From: Chitinophagaceae bacterium
GTDB taxonomy: Bacteria > Bacteroidota > Bacteroidia > Chitinophagales > Chitinophagaceae
DNA length: 64,000 bases
Direction of reading: 5' to 3'
Assembly (NCBI GenBank): GCA_016699815.1
Contig: CP065012.1
Location: 744,001 to 808,000, forward strand
Shown here: in pieces, positions 37,876 through 47,101 of the stretch
Position numbering within the stretch: position 1 is the first letter of the stretch
How the letters are laid out: every line of letters starts with the position of its first letter
Notes under the pieces: model-generated
Database searches by the model: none
What the model saw: the letters and a program-made list of their open reading frames with translations, nothing else
Told to the model about the DNA's origin: nothing
Made by a program: the position numbers and the translations under genes

Positions 37876-38577
37876 TTAAGATTTTTTGGACCTTACGGTG
37901 CGCTGTTCTATGCGTTTTTCATAATTTGTTCCCTGGAAAATGCGGTGTACATAAATACCCGGTGTATGCACCTGGTTGGGATCAAGTTCGCCTGGCTCTA
38001 CAAGCTCTTCTACCTCTGCAATAGTTATTTTACCACCCATTGCCATTAAAGGGTTAAAGTTGCGTGCAGTTTCTTTATAAATAAGGTTGCCCAGCTTATC
38101 TCCCTTCCATGCTTTTACCAATGCAAACCCTGCATCAAATGCATATTCCATCAAATATTCTTTTCCATTAAACACACGGCTTTCTTTTCCAGCGGCCACT
38201 TCGGTACCTACACCAGCTGGTGTATAAATAGCAGGCATACCATACCCTGCTGCCATGCAGCGTGTGGCTAATGTGCCCTGGGGAATAAGCTCTACCTCTA
38301 GTTCGCCACTTAACAACTGCCTTTCAAATTCTGCATTTTCACCTACGTAAGATGCAATCATTTTTTTCACTTGCCGGCCTTTTAATAAAAGCCCTATGCC
38401 AAAATCATCTACGCCGGCATTATTAGAAATACAGGTAATATTATTTACTCCTTTTTTTACCAGTGCTTTGAGGCAATTTTCGGGTATGCCACATAAGCCA
38501 AACCCGCCAATCATTATCACTGCATCATCCTGCACATCTTTAATGGCATCATCTGCATTTTTAAAAACTTTATTCAT
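37876..38577 (-). CDS. scoA: 3-oxoacid CoA-transferase subunit A
   Basis: CoA-transferase alpha subunit, 233 residues. The CoA-binding motif MIGGFGLCGIPENCLKAL is at about 22-39, and the YTPAGVGTEVAAGKESRVFNG segment is typical of SCOT/AtoD. The ATG at 38577 overlaps the end of the DUF4296 gene by 8 nt (ATGAATAA), so translation is probably coupled. It makes an operon with scoB and continues the long minus-strand series that begins at bamD. Confidence 0.93.
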   Translation of the reverse strand: MNKVFKNADDAIKDVQDDAVIMIGGFGLCGIPENCLKALVKKGVNNITCISNNAGVDDFGIGLLLKGRQVKKMIASYVGENAEFERQLLSGELEVELIPQGTLATRCMAAGYGMPAIYTPAGVGTEVAAGKESRVFNGKEYLMEYAFDAGFALVKAWKGDKLGNLIYKETARNFNPLMAMGGKITIAEVEELVEPGELDPNQVHTPGIYVHRIFQGTNYEKRIEQRTVRSKKS

Positions 38578-39034
38578 ACAATTTTTTATTGATGTTTGGC
38601 TTTTTAATTATAGGTGAATCAATGCTTAATTTTTTTATTCTTGATTTTTTTATCTGCACAGAATCCATTCTATTCTTTTTTGCCGGCAATGCACCCGGTA
38701 CAAATTTACTTAATTGTTCCCTTTGGTTCTTTGCAAAAATAGAATCTGTAATTTTTACCAATTCACTGCCATGAGCTACATAGTAGGCATAACTTTTATC
38801 GAACTGTTCTTTTGTAATATGGTATCTTTTTAAAATTTGCTGCTGCAAATTAGCATTGATTAGCTGAGAATTTTGAGAACTGTCTTTAGTAACATAATTA
38901 GTAATATAAGCATCTGTTTTTATGTAATCCCACAACACCTGCTGCATTATTTTGGGTGGTAATATTTCATTATTTTTATTTTGCTTACAGCTAAAAAATG
39001 CCAGCAACCATATAAAACAGGATACCCTTATCAT
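38570..39034 (-). CDS. DUF4296 lipoprotein
   Basis: The 154-residue protein starts with a short hydrophobic segment and a lipobox (LLAFFSC, Cys16), so it is probably a lipid-anchored envelope protein. The DUF4296 core is visible: LPPKIMQQVLWDYIKTDAYI (about 25-44) and then ILKRYHITKEQFDKSYAYYVAH (about 68-89). A basic Lys-rich tail ends at NINKKLYE. Function unknown. Its ATG overlaps the stop of the upstream PorD-like gene by 4 nt, and its own end overlaps scoA by 8 nt. Confidence 0.82.
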   Translation of the reverse strand: MIRVSCFIWLLAFFSCKQNKNNEILPPKIMQQVLWDYIKTDAYITNYVTKDSSQNSQLINANLQQQILKRYHITKEQFDKSYAYYVAHGSELVKITDSIFAKNQREQLSKFVPGALPAKKNRMDSVQIKKSRIKKLSIDSPIIKKPNINKKLYE

Positions 39035-39948
39035 TTCAGTTGCTCCTTATATTTTGAAGAATTGGAAATATCTATTTTAGATAATATTTCAACTGCAGCC
39101 GCTTTATCCGGTTGTGGCGCTTTTTTAAAAATATTAATCAGTTCATCTGACTTACCCTGAAAAAAAAACTGGCCGATCATGGTGTTTGGGTTATCGGTAC
39201 TATAGGTTTGCATTTTTCTTAGCACTGCAAGCATGGCGTTTCTTGCTTCTTTTTCATCTTCCACTAATTTATCAAACGCCTGGCGGTAATAACCATAGTA
39301 AATATCATGCATAATAGCATATCGGGAGTTGGTCATATTTTCTACCAGCCAATAGCGGTTACGTAAGCCATCAAAAGCTTTCCAGCCGCTGATTCCCCTT
39401 CCATCCGGTGCATTATTTACTACGTTTAACGCTTTTTGAAAATTAGCATCGCCGCCGTGCATTGAAAAAGAAGCATAGTCAAAACCCAAAATCATATAAG
39501 CATAATAAGCAAAAACAGCAGTTAAATTCGATGCCAGTTCATCGGGTCCGGTTACCCTTTTATCGTTAAAATCTAATTGCTGGAATTCTACGTATTTGAA
39601 TTTTATATTGTCGTCTTTATAATTAATAAGCGGGCAAATATAACTGCTGTTAAACACCGGCCTGCCGGATTGAACCGTTAACGAGGCATTATATACATTA
39701 GTTTCGCCTGCAGGTTCAATGGTGAGTAAAAAATTACACTGTATCTTTTCATTTGGCGCAAATACATCTGATGTCCATTTGCGGTTGTTTAAAAAATTCA
39801 TCAGCGCATTTTGCAAAGTGGTAAAAGTGCTCCGGTTTACGGCATTGCCTACCTGATTGGCCATTACGGTTACCCGGGCATTTAGCTCCTGAGCATAGGT
39901 GGAAAAGGCAAGGGTGGCTGCAATAACGGTTAAATAAACTTTACTCAT
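39031..39948 (-). CDS. porD: DUF4835 protein, PorD-type (type IX secretion associated)
   Basis: I start at the ATG at 39948 (MSKVYLTVIAATLAFSTYAQ), 305 residues, because this gives a clean signal peptide. An upstream in-frame codon adds 13 residues without one. The rest follows the DUF4835 pattern: ELNARVTVMANQVGNAVNRSTF, then FLNNRKWTSDVF, and a YAYMILGFDYASFSMHGG helix. The family includes PorD, linked to type IX secretion in Bacteroidota, which fits with sprA elsewhere in the window. The start overlaps the coaBC stop by 8 nt (ATGAGTAA), as in other Bacteroidota where this gene follows coaBC. The symbol rests on family, not on experiment. Confidence 0.78.
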   Translation of the reverse strand: MSKVYLTVIAATLAFSTYAQELNARVTVMANQVGNAVNRSTFTTLQNALMNFLNNRKWTSDVFAPNEKIQCNFLLTIEPAGETNVYNASLTVQSGRPVFNSSYICPLINYKDDNIKFKYVEFQQLDFNDKRVTGPDELASNLTAVFAYYAYMILGFDYASFSMHGGDANFQKALNVVNNAPDGRGISGWKAFDGLRNRYWLVENMTNSRYAIMHDIYYGYYRQAFDKLVEDEKEARNAMLAVLRKMQTYSTDNPNTMIGQFFFQGKSDELINIFKKAPQPDKAAAVEILSKIDISNSSKYKEQLK

Positions 39949-41137
39949 GAGTGTAGGATATAATAGTGTCAATAATATCTTTTGCAACCTGCTTTTTGGG
40001 TTTTAATTCAAAAGCAAGTTCTTTTCCATTGTTGTCAAAAATAGTTATTTTATTGCTGTTGTGGCCAAAGCCTGACCCTTTATCAGCCAGTGAATTGAGC
40101 ACAATGATATCGGCATTTTTTTGTTTTAATTTTTTTAAGGCATTTTCTTTTTCATTGTTGGTTTCTAAAGCAAAGCCCACCAAAAACTGGCCAGCTTTTT
40201 TTTGGCTGCCCAATGTTTTTAAAATATCGGGTGTTTTTTGCAAACCCAGTTCAAAATGATCTTCTGTTTTTTTAATTTTTTCCTTTGCCACTTTTACAGG
40301 GGCATAATCGGCAACTGCTGCGCTAAGAATTGCAATATTTATTTTTGAAAATCTTGCAGTGCATTGCTCAAACATTTCAGTGGCGGACTTTACCCGGATT
40401 ACATCAATGCCGTTGGGAACAGGCTCAAAAGTGGGGCCAAGCACAAGTGTAACATTTGCACCACGGTTTACAGCTTCTACTGCAAGGGCAATGCCCATTT
40501 TGCCGGATGAGTAATTACCAATAAACCGCACCGGATCTATATGTTCGTAAGTAGGACCGGCTGTAATTAAAACATTTTTTCCGCTGAGTTCATTTTTTTT
40601 GTGAAAATAGTCCAAAAGCCATCGCAGTATTTCTTCGGGCTCAGCCATTCTACCTTCTCCAATAAGGCCACTTGCCAATTCACCATTATTTACAGGCAAT
40701 AGCATATTACCAAATGAATTTATCTTATTTCTATTTTCAGTAGTAGAAGCATGCTTCCACATATCTTCATCCATTGCCGGGGCAACGGCTACAGGGCAGG
40801 TTGCCGAAAGGTAAACAGCCATTAAAAGGTTATCGCAAATACCATGTGCCATTTTTGATAAGGTATTACAGCTAAGCGGTGCAATAAGCATAATATCTGC
40901 CCAGCGCCCAAGCATTACATGGTTTGCCCAGGTGGCATTGTCGCTTAATTCATACAGCACTTCGTTCCTGCTTAATGTAGAAAGGGTCAATGGGGTTACA
41001 AAATCGGTTGCTGCATGGGTCATAATTACTTTTACCTTTGCCCCTTCTTTTACCAAAAGGCGCACCAGCATAGCAGTTTTATAAGCTGCAATGCTTCCGC
41101 TCACACCCAGCAAAATTTTTTTATCCTTAAGATTCAT
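39941..41137 (-). CDS. coaBC: Bifunctional phosphopantothenoylcysteine decarboxylase / phosphopantothenate-cysteine ligase
   Basis: Two steps of coenzyme A synthesis: adding Cys to 4'-phosphopantothenate, then decarboxylating it with FMN. The 398 residues show both halves. The CoaC flavoprotein has GVSGSIAAYKTAMLVRLL (about 12-29), the catalytic His in TWANHVMLGRWADIMLIAPLSCNTLSKMA, and PAMDEDMW. The CoaB ligase has NVLITAGPTYEHIDPVRFIGNYSSGKMG. It sits downstream of bamD and rpoZ behind a hairpin, and overlaps the PorD-like gene. Confidence 0.95.
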   Translation of the reverse strand: MNLKDKKILLGVSGSIAAYKTAMLVRLLVKEGAKVKVIMTHAATDFVTPLTLSTLSRNEVLYELSDNATWANHVMLGRWADIMLIAPLSCNTLSKMAHGICDNLLMAVYLSATCPVAVAPAMDEDMWKHASTTENRNKINSFGNMLLPVNNGELASGLIGEGRMAEPEEILRWLLDYFHKKNELSGKNVLITAGPTYEHIDPVRFIGNYSSGKMGIALAVEAVNRGANVTLVLGPTFEPVPNGIDVIRVKSATEMFEQCTARFSKINIAILSAAVADYAPVKVAKEKIKKTEDHFELGLQKTPDILKTLGSQKKAGQFLVGFALETNNEKENALKKLKQKNADIIVLNSLADKGSGFGHNSNKITIFDNNGKELAFELKPKKQVAKDIIDTIISYTHE

Positions 41138-41142
41138 ATAGT

Positions 41143-41166
41143 AAAAACGGCGGTTTTACCGCCGTT
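41143..41166 (-). terminator. Hairpin between rpoZ and coaBC
   Basis: AACGGCGGT (41146-41154) and ACCGCCGTT (41158-41166) form a 9-bp stem with a 3-nt loop, followed on the minus strand by a run of 5 T. It could terminate bamD-rpoZ transcripts or attenuate read-through into coaBC, whose ATG is only 6 nt beyond the T-run. Confidence 0.6.
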
Positions 41167-41207
41167 AAAATTATACATTCTATTTTAAAAGTAAAGCTAA
41201 AAACTTA

Positions 41208-41549
41208 TTAGCTAAACAGGTCTTCGTCGTTTTTACGGAAATACACTTTATCCTCCAAAAATTCTGTTGTAGCCAGTAATGCCGGGTTGGGCATACGTTC
41301 ATAAGCTTTAGAAATTTCTATTTGCTCTTTATTTTCATGAATTTCTTCAAGGCTGTCGGTATGGCTGGCAAATTCTTCCAGCTTGCTGTGCAATTCCTCT
41401 TTAATAGAAATATTAATTTGGTTGGCACGTTTTCCAATTATAGAAATAGATTCATACAGGTTACCAGTTTTGGATTTAAGTTCGCTCAATTTTTTTGGCT
41501 CTACTACACTACTGGTACTAGCGCTTAGCTGACGACGAAATTTGCTCAT
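41208..41549 (-). CDS. rpoZ: DNA-directed RNA polymerase omega subunit (Rpb6-like)
   Basis: The 113-residue protein shows the omega/Rpb6 core: NLYESISIIGKRANQINISIKEEL (about 30-53), in which the family's 'R-A-x-Q-I' pattern is clear. The C-terminus has the Bacteroidota form (ISKAYERMPNPALLATTEFLEDKVYFRK). Omega helps assemble and stabilise RNA polymerase. Its start lies 32 nt inside the 3' end of bamD in another frame, and no later Met gives a full-length omega, so the overlap appears real. Confidence 0.9.
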   Translation of the reverse strand: MSKFRRQLSASTSSVVEPKKLSELKSKTGNLYESISIIGKRANQINISIKEELHSKLEEFASHTDSLEEIHENKEQIEISKAYERMPNPALLATTEFLEDKVYFRKNDEDLFS

Positions 41550-42345
41550 TTTTTTTATCTTTTAGATGATTTATACTTAAGTTGTTATATTCTTCCGCTT
41601 CTTTTAAAAGTTTACTATCCGGAAAGCGGTCCATAAAATCCTGGTATTCTTCAATCACTTTTTCAAAGCGTTCAACCTGTTTTTCCACTACACTTAATTT
41701 TGCATAACGGTAGTATGCTTTAATTACCATTAATTTATACTCATCTCCTTTTTGTGTTTCAGGAAAATTATTGAGTAGGTTGGTATATGCAAGTGCCGCA
41801 GCTTTATATTGCTCCAGGTTATAATACAATTGAGCTGATCGAAATTCTTTCATTTCCATTTTTCCCCTGCATTTATCAATAATTTCTGTGGCATCTTTTA
41901 TTCTTGCCGAGCCAGGATGTGTATTAATAAATGTTTGCATCATGTTCATTGCCTTTAAGGTATTTACCTGCTCCAGCTCCAGCTTTGGGCTTTGCTTGTA
42001 AAAAGAATATGCCCTCATATAATCTATTTCTTCGGCTTTTACACTATTGGGAAACACTTCTAAATAACCTTTAAAAAGGTTTTCAGCGTCCATATAAAAA
42101 TCCTGGTAAAAAAAGCAATATGCATACTTGTAATAAAGATCTTCAAATTTTTGTGTGCCTTTATAAATAGGAAACAATTCTTCAAAAAGTTGCTGTGCAT
42201 GGTTGTATTTCTTTTTGGCAAAATACTCATCGGCCATTTTTAGCTTATAATCAACATCTTTACTTTTTTGAACCTTTGAAAATTTACTGCAGGATGCAAA
42301 AACTAATGCCAAAACAATACCGGTAAGAAATACTTTAAATTTCAT
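41518..42345 (-). CDS. bamD: Outer-membrane protein assembly factor BamD
   Basis: Lipoprotein of the Bam complex that folds beta-barrels into the outer membrane. The 275 residues start with a signal and lipobox (LALVFASC, Cys19). TPR-like helical repeats follow (ADEYFAKKKYNHAQQLFEELFPIYKGT; FAYCFFYQDFYMDAENLFKGYLEVFP-type pairs; FEKVIEEYQDFMDRFPDSKLLKEAEEY). A -7-type box TAATTTTG lies at 42354-42361 (minus), 8 nt before the ATG, without a canonical -33. It leads the series bamD-rpoZ-coaBC-porD-DUF4296-scoAB. Confidence 0.92.
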   Translation of the reverse strand: MKFKVFLTGIVLALVFASCSKFSKVQKSKDVDYKLKMADEYFAKKKYNHAQQLFEELFPIYKGTQKFEDLYYKYAYCFFYQDFYMDAENLFKGYLEVFPNSVKAEEIDYMRAYSFYKQSPKLELEQVNTLKAMNMMQTFINTHPGSARIKDATEIIDKCRGKMEMKEFRSAQLYYNLEQYKAAALAYTNLLNNFPETQKGDEYKLMVIKAYYRYAKLSVVEKQVERFEKVIEEYQDFMDRFPDSKLLKEAEEYNNLSINHLKDKKNEQISSSAKR

Positions 42346-42431
42346 AAGAAGCGCAAAATTAGCGGTTTTTGGCCAAAAATCAGCTATAAATATATATTAT
42401 CCAAAAGCGGCCAGTTAAGGATTACTTAAAT

Positions 42432-42457
42432 AAAAAAGCCCTCCCAAATGGGAGGGC
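42432..42457 (-). terminator. Rho-independent terminator of the complete ompA-like gene
   Basis: GCCCTCCC (42438-42445) and GGGAGGGC (42450-42457) make a perfect 8-bp GC-rich stem with a 4-nt loop. On the minus strand six T follow (42437-42432). It lies 36 nt past the stop codon. Confidence 0.9.
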
Positions 42458-42492
42458 CGTACATTGAGCAAAAAGTGGAATTAAAACTATCT

Positions 42493-44145
42493 TTAGTTTG
42501 AACTGATGTCAACTGTATTCTTATCGCCACCCCCAATTTCGCTATTGGTTGTAATCCTATCGGTGCTAATACCTTCTTTATCAACTAAGTAAGCTTTTGC
42601 AGCATCGAGCCTGCGCTGAGCTAATGCTTGTGAGGCTTTAGAGGCTTCAGGATAAGCATTTAAGGTAATTGAACAATTTGGATTAGCTTTAAGTTTAGCT
42701 GCAACAGTAGATAACATTGCTTTAGCATCAGAACTTATAGAAGCGCTTCCGTTACGGAAATTAACGCTTGGATAATCTGTAGGGCAAGCAGAAACCGGAG
42801 CCGCCCTTAGTGAATCGCAACATGCAGGAGGAGGGCATTTGCCTACACCGTCTGCATCAACCGGTTGACATTCGGTAGGTGTAATTAATTGTTTGTCTTT
42901 GCAATCCGGAACACCATCACCATCTGTATCCAAAGAAACACCATGAGTATCCACAGGGCAACCTGCAGGTGTATTGGGTTCTCTGTCAAATTGATCAGTA
43001 ACACCATCACCATCAGCATCATCCAATACTGGTTTTGGCAATTTCATGTGTTTTGGATTGTTTAACTCGCTGTATGCATAGTTTAGTGGGTTAAGCCAGT
43101 ATAGCGGCTCAACTGATTTTCCGCCAATATTAAAATTAAGGCCTAAAGATGCATAGTTGTATGAATCATAATCTCTTGTAAGAGAAGCATCACCAGTTGG
43201 GTGTTCCTGCCATCTTTGCCCATCAATCAAATCGTCTTTAATAAAGGTATGGCGGTCTTCCAGTGCAATATTTATGCGTTTGCCCAGTTTAAATGCCACA
43301 CCAAATAAAATAGAACCAGATGGCCTGAAAGTATTATTACCCAAATGCTTCCTTCTCCTTCCCTGGTTTTCGGCATCTGTTTCATAATCATCATCCATAG
43401 CAGCTTTCAAATCTTTTTTTACATCTTTCCTGCTATCCCATCCGCCATAATTATATTTAGAGGCAATGGTATTAAAAGCGCTGGCATAAGTATTACCATT
43501 TGAATTTAAGGCATTAATTTTTGTTTGGTATAAAGTACCACCTATACCGCCACCTGCATAAATTTGAAGGGCAGTTTTATTTTTATGGAAACGGATATTG
43601 TTTAAAGTTACTAGGCCTTGCAGGCTTAAATCCTGAACTTTGGCTTTATAGTTATAGAAAACAAAATCTACATTACCCTGTGTATTTCCTGCCTGGTCAT
43701 TAATGGTACCATCGGGTCCAATGGTCATATATCTTTGGCCTACAGGAAGGCTGGTTGTCCAGGCTGGGTTTTTATAATAATTTTGAGCTGCCGTATAGTT
43801 TAATCCTTTACCGGTTGCATTTAAATATTGCAAACGTAAAGAGAACACATACCCTAATGCTTTTCTCACATGTACGGAAAAGTTAGGCATGGTAAACCAT
43901 TCGGGAGATACATCGCCGCTTATGGTAAATGCGCCAATAGAGGCACCCACTTCCCACATATTACGAGGCTTTGCGGGATAGTCGTAATTATTGGCCATGA
44001 ACTCGGTTTGTTGCGGAAGGCTTTTGGCTCTTATAACTGAAGAGTCGTATATACTATAGCCTCCATCGTCTTTTTGTTGTGCAATTGCGGCGGTTCCCAT
44101 AAGCGCAAATGCCATAAATAATAAGTTGAACTTTTTGCTAAACAT
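42493..44145 (-). CDS. OmpA-family protein with thrombospondin type 3 repeats
   Basis: The 550-residue outer-membrane protein has a signal peptide (about 1-22, ending AAIAQ) and an N-terminal 8-stranded-type barrel (about 55-350). DADGDGVTDQFDREPNTPAGCP and DTDGDGVPDCKD form calcium-binding type 3 repeats. A Cys-rich linker precedes a C-terminal OmpA domain (about 445-550: YPSVNFRNGSASISSDAKAM at the start, then QALAQRRLDAAKAYLVDKEG). This last part normally binds peptidoglycan. It has a clear promoter and terminator and so is a single-gene unit. It is a relative of the truncated gene at the left edge. Confidence 0.93.
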   Translation of the reverse strand: MFSKKFNLLFMAFALMGTAAIAQQKDDGGYSIYDSSVIRAKSLPQQTEFMANNYDYPAKPRNMWEVGASIGAFTISGDVSPEWFTMPNFSVHVRKALGYVFSLRLQYLNATGKGLNYTAAQNYYKNPAWTTSLPVGQRYMTIGPDGTINDQAGNTQGNVDFVFYNYKAKVQDLSLQGLVTLNNIRFHKNKTALQIYAGGGIGGTLYQTKINALNSNGNTYASAFNTIASKYNYGGWDSRKDVKKDLKAAMDDDYETDAENQGRRRKHLGNNTFRPSGSILFGVAFKLGKRINIALEDRHTFIKDDLIDGQRWQEHPTGDASLTRDYDSYNYASLGLNFNIGGKSVEPLYWLNPLNYAYSELNNPKHMKLPKPVLDDADGDGVTDQFDREPNTPAGCPVDTHGVSLDTDGDGVPDCKDKQLITPTECQPVDADGVGKCPPPACCDSLRAAPVSACPTDYPSVNFRNGSASISSDAKAMLSTVAAKLKANPNCSITLNAYPEASKASQALAQRRLDAAKAYLVDKEGISTDRITTNSEIGGGDKNTVDISSN

Positions 44146-44191
44146 AACTAAATGATTGATAGATTTCTAAATATACGAGTTGATTAATTTG

Positions 44192-44223
44192 CAAATTTAT
44201 GGGGTTGAGGCTCAAAATACAAA
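44192..44223 (-). promoter_or_regulatory. Promoter of the ompA-like gene
   Basis: On the minus strand TTTG (44220-44223), 20 nt, then TAAATTTG (44192-44199): an exact match to the Bacteroidota consensus TTTG-N19/20-TAnnTTTG. The leader to the ATG at 44145 would be about 40 nt, long enough for an A/T-rich ribosome-loading region. Confidence 0.8.
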
Positions 44224-44389
44224 TTTTTTTAGCAATTATTTAAATATTTAATATATTGAGATTGCAAAATTTGTGGTATATAGATGAACACGAGAATAAA
44301 TTAGCTGCTTTGTAATACAGTACATTTTTATCTTATTCTTATAATTATATTATGGTAATCATCTGCGCTTGCTTAAATTGCCGCCACAA

Positions 44390-45352
44390 ATGAAGTTTAG
44401 CGCAAATATTATTGAAGCAGAACTGAAGACTTTTGAATCCAGGTTCTCTGGAGCCGTTAAAAGCGATGTGCCCTTGCTGGATACGATTATGAAATATATT
44501 ATCCGGCGAAAAGGTAAGCAACTAAGGCCCATGTTTGTATTACTGAGCGCAAAATTACATGGCGAGGTAAATGAAAGGAGTTACAGGGCAGCAGCGCTTG
44601 TAGAAATGCTCCATACCGCCACCCTTGTGCATGATGATGTAGTGGATGAATCTATGGAACGAAGGGGTTTTTTTTCAATAAATGCCATTTGGAAAAATAA
44701 AATTGCTGTATTGGTGGGTGATTACCTGCTTTCCAAAGGTTTGTTACTGGCAACCACCAATGAAGATATCCAATTGCTCCATATTTTATCTGAAGCCGTA
44801 AAGCAAATGAGCGAAGGCGAACTGCTGCAAATTGAAAAATCGAGAAAACTTAATTTAGAAGAACAGGTTTATTTTGAAATTATAAAAAATAAAACAGCCT
44901 CTCTTCTTTCCTCTGCCTGCGCTGCCGGTGCCTGGAGCACAACGCAGGATAAAACCATTACCGAAAAAATGAAAATTTTTGGTGAAAAAACCGGTATTGC
45001 TTTTCAAATTAAAGATGATCTTTTCGACTATGGCAACCAGGATATTGGGAAACCTACCGGCAACGACATAAAAGAAAAAAAACTTACTTTACCATTAATA
45101 TATACGCTAAACAAAGTTGATAAACCAACCAAAAGGCAAATTATCAATATTATTAAAAACGAGAACAAGAACACCTCAAAAGTAAAGGAAGTTATAGCTA
45201 TTGTACAGCAAACAGGCGGCATATCTTATGCAGAGCAAAAGATGAATGCATATAAACTTGAAGCTTTGGATATTTTAAACCAATTTCCACAGGGTGAAGT
45301 AAGGGATACTTTAGAAAACCTGGTGAAATTTACAACAGAACGAAAATACTAG
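44390..45352 (+). CDS. ispB: Polyprenyl diphosphate synthase (all-trans, octaprenyl-type)
   Basis: Elongates isoprenyl diphosphate with IPP to the side chain of menaquinone. I start at the ATG at 44390 (MKFSANIIEAEL), 320 residues. An upstream TTG would only add 7 atypical residues. The first Asp-rich motif DDVVDES (about 85-91) follows TATLVHD. The second, KDDLFDYGNQ, is near residue 211, with the GKPTGNDIKEKKLTLPL segment after it. The chain length of the product cannot be set from the sequence alone; the symbol reflects the family. The recJ reading frame starts one base after its stop codon. Confidence 0.9.
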   Translation: MKFSANIIEAELKTFESRFSGAVKSDVPLLDTIMKYIIRRKGKQLRPMFVLLSAKLHGEVNERSYRAAALVEMLHTATLVHDDVVDESMERRGFFSINAIWKNKIAVLVGDYLLSKGLLLATTNEDIQLLHILSEAVKQMSEGELLQIEKSRKLNLEEQVYFEIIKNKTASLLSSACAAGAWSTTQDKTITEKMKIFGEKTGIAFQIKDDLFDYGNQDIGKPTGNDIKEKKLTLPLIYTLNKVDKPTKRQIINIIKNENKNTSKVKEVIAIVQQTGGISYAEQKMNAYKLEALDILNQFPQGEVRDTLENLVKFTTERKY

Positions 45353-45353
45353 T

Positions 45354-47068
45354 TTGGAAAAAAGATGGACCATACAACCGGTAGATGAGAACAAAGTTGC
45401 CCTTTTAAAAGAGCAACTCCACATTAATACCAGCCTCTGCCGCTTATTGATAGAAAGGGATATAGAGACGTTTTCCGCAGCCCGTAATTTTTTCAGGCCT
45501 TCACTTGAGCACCTCCACAGCCCATGGCTAATGAAAGACATGGATAAAGCCGTAGCAAGAATTGAAAAAGCATTTTTACAAAAAGAAAAAATACTGGTTT
45601 TTGGCGATTATGACGTGGATGGCACAACTGCCGTTGCCTGCATGTATGATTTTTTATGTTCTGTTTATGAAACCCAATTGCTGGATTTTTACATTCCGCA
45701 CCGATATAGAGAAGGCTATGGTGTGAGTAAAGCCGGGATAGATTTTGCAGAAAAAATGGGTTTTCACTGATCATTTGCCTCGACTGCGGTATTAAATCTA
45801 CCGAACTTATTACTTATGCATCCACGCTGGGTATTGATTTTATTGTATGCGACCATCACCTTCCCGATAAAATTTTACCCAAAGCTTTGGCCATTTTAAA
45901 TGCAAAGCAACCGCATTGTTTTTATCCTTATAAAGAATTATGCGGCTGTGGTGTAGGATTTAAACTCATAACTGCACTTGCCGAAAAGTTATTTATCCCA
46001 CAAGATAAAATTTTTACTTACCTGGATTTGGTTGCCACGGCAATTGCCGCAGATATAGTTCCTATTACCGGAGAAAACAGGGTGATGGCATTTTATGGTT
46101 TAGATGTAATTAATAAAAATCCACGGCCAGGCATTAAAGCGCTAATTGAACTTGGTGGCGTAAATAAAAAACTATCCATAAACACAGTGGTATTTGTAAT
46201 TGCACCCAGGGTAAATGCAGCCGGCAGGATGGATGATGCCCGAAAAGCGGTGCAACTGTTTATAGAAAAAGATAAACACAAAGCATTTGAATATGCCGAA
46301 GCTTTGCATACCGATAATGCCAACCGTAAAGAAACCGACAGCAGTATTACATTACAGGCACTGGAAATACTAAGGAAAATTGAAACAGCCGAAATAAAAA
46401 AAACCACCGTTGTATATAATGAAGGCTGGCACAAAGGAGTTGTGGGAATTGTAGCCAGCAGGTTGATTGAGCGCTACCACCGCCCTACAATTGTGCTTAC
46501 CAAAAGTGGGGATACCGCAACCGGAAGCGCAAGGAGTATCCCCGGCTTTAATTTATACGATGCTATTTATGAATGCCGGGGTTACCTCACAGCATATGGC
46601 GGGCATTTTGCTGCTGCCGGCCTTAGTTTGCTGCCCGAAAATGTTGGCGCCTTTAGCCAAAAGTTTGAAGAAGTGGTGGCTGCAACTATTGATGAACACT
46701 TGCTGATACCGGAAATAAATATAGATGCAACAATTTCCTTTGCCGATATTACCGAAAAATTTTATGATATTATCTGCCAGATGGAACCCTTTGGCCCGGG
46801 AAATATGCGCCCCCATTTTTTAGTAAAAAACATTTGCGACACGGGTTACAGCAAAATTGTAAAAGACAATCACATCAAATTTTCGATGCGTCAGCAAAGC
46901 AAAATTTTTGAAGGCATTGGTTTTAACCTGGCCCATAAATTTTCTTACCTCCTCGGTAACCAACCGGTTGATTTGGTTTTTACCATAGATGAAAATGAAT
47001 GGAACGGCAACAAATCATTGCAACTGAAAGTAATTGATTTAAGGCCCGGCCAATACATGGCATTATAA
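45354..47068 (+). pseudogene. recJ: recJ, single-stranded-DNA 5'-3' exonuclease, interrupted by a -1 frameshift
   Basis: RecJ degrades single-stranded DNA 5' to 3' in recombination and mismatch repair. Start is TTG at 45354 (MEKRWTIQPVD), one base after the ispB stop. The first frame has the DHH-family motif GDYDVDGTT (about 83-91) and stops at TGA 45768-45770. In the frame one base back the protein continues at once (SLIICLDCGIKS, then VCDHHLPDK with the DHH triad, later TGSARSIPGF and GGHFAAAGLSLL). Restoring one base, in the A6 run at 45750-45755 or the T4/G3 run just after, yields one 571-residue protein of normal length. All motifs are intact, so a sequencing or assembly indel, or a very recent mutation, is likely. 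Confidence 0.9.
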
Positions 47069-47089
47069 GCTTACCGCTAAAATTGTTTA

Positions 47090-47097
47090 TACTTTTG
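47090..47097 (+). promoter_or_regulatory. -7-type box 4 nt before the methyltransferase start
   Basis: TACTTTTG fits TAnnTTTG and ends 4 nt before the ATG at 47102. No TTTG is at -33. If used, the mRNA would be nearly leaderless. Confidence 0.35.
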
Positions 47098-47101
47098 CTT
47101 C

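Noticed and set aside
45750..45770. Programmed -1 frameshifting in recJ at the A6 run.
   Set aside because: No X-XXY-YYZ heptamer in the right phase, no clear downstream structure, and no known precedent in recJ. A homopolymer indel is simpler.
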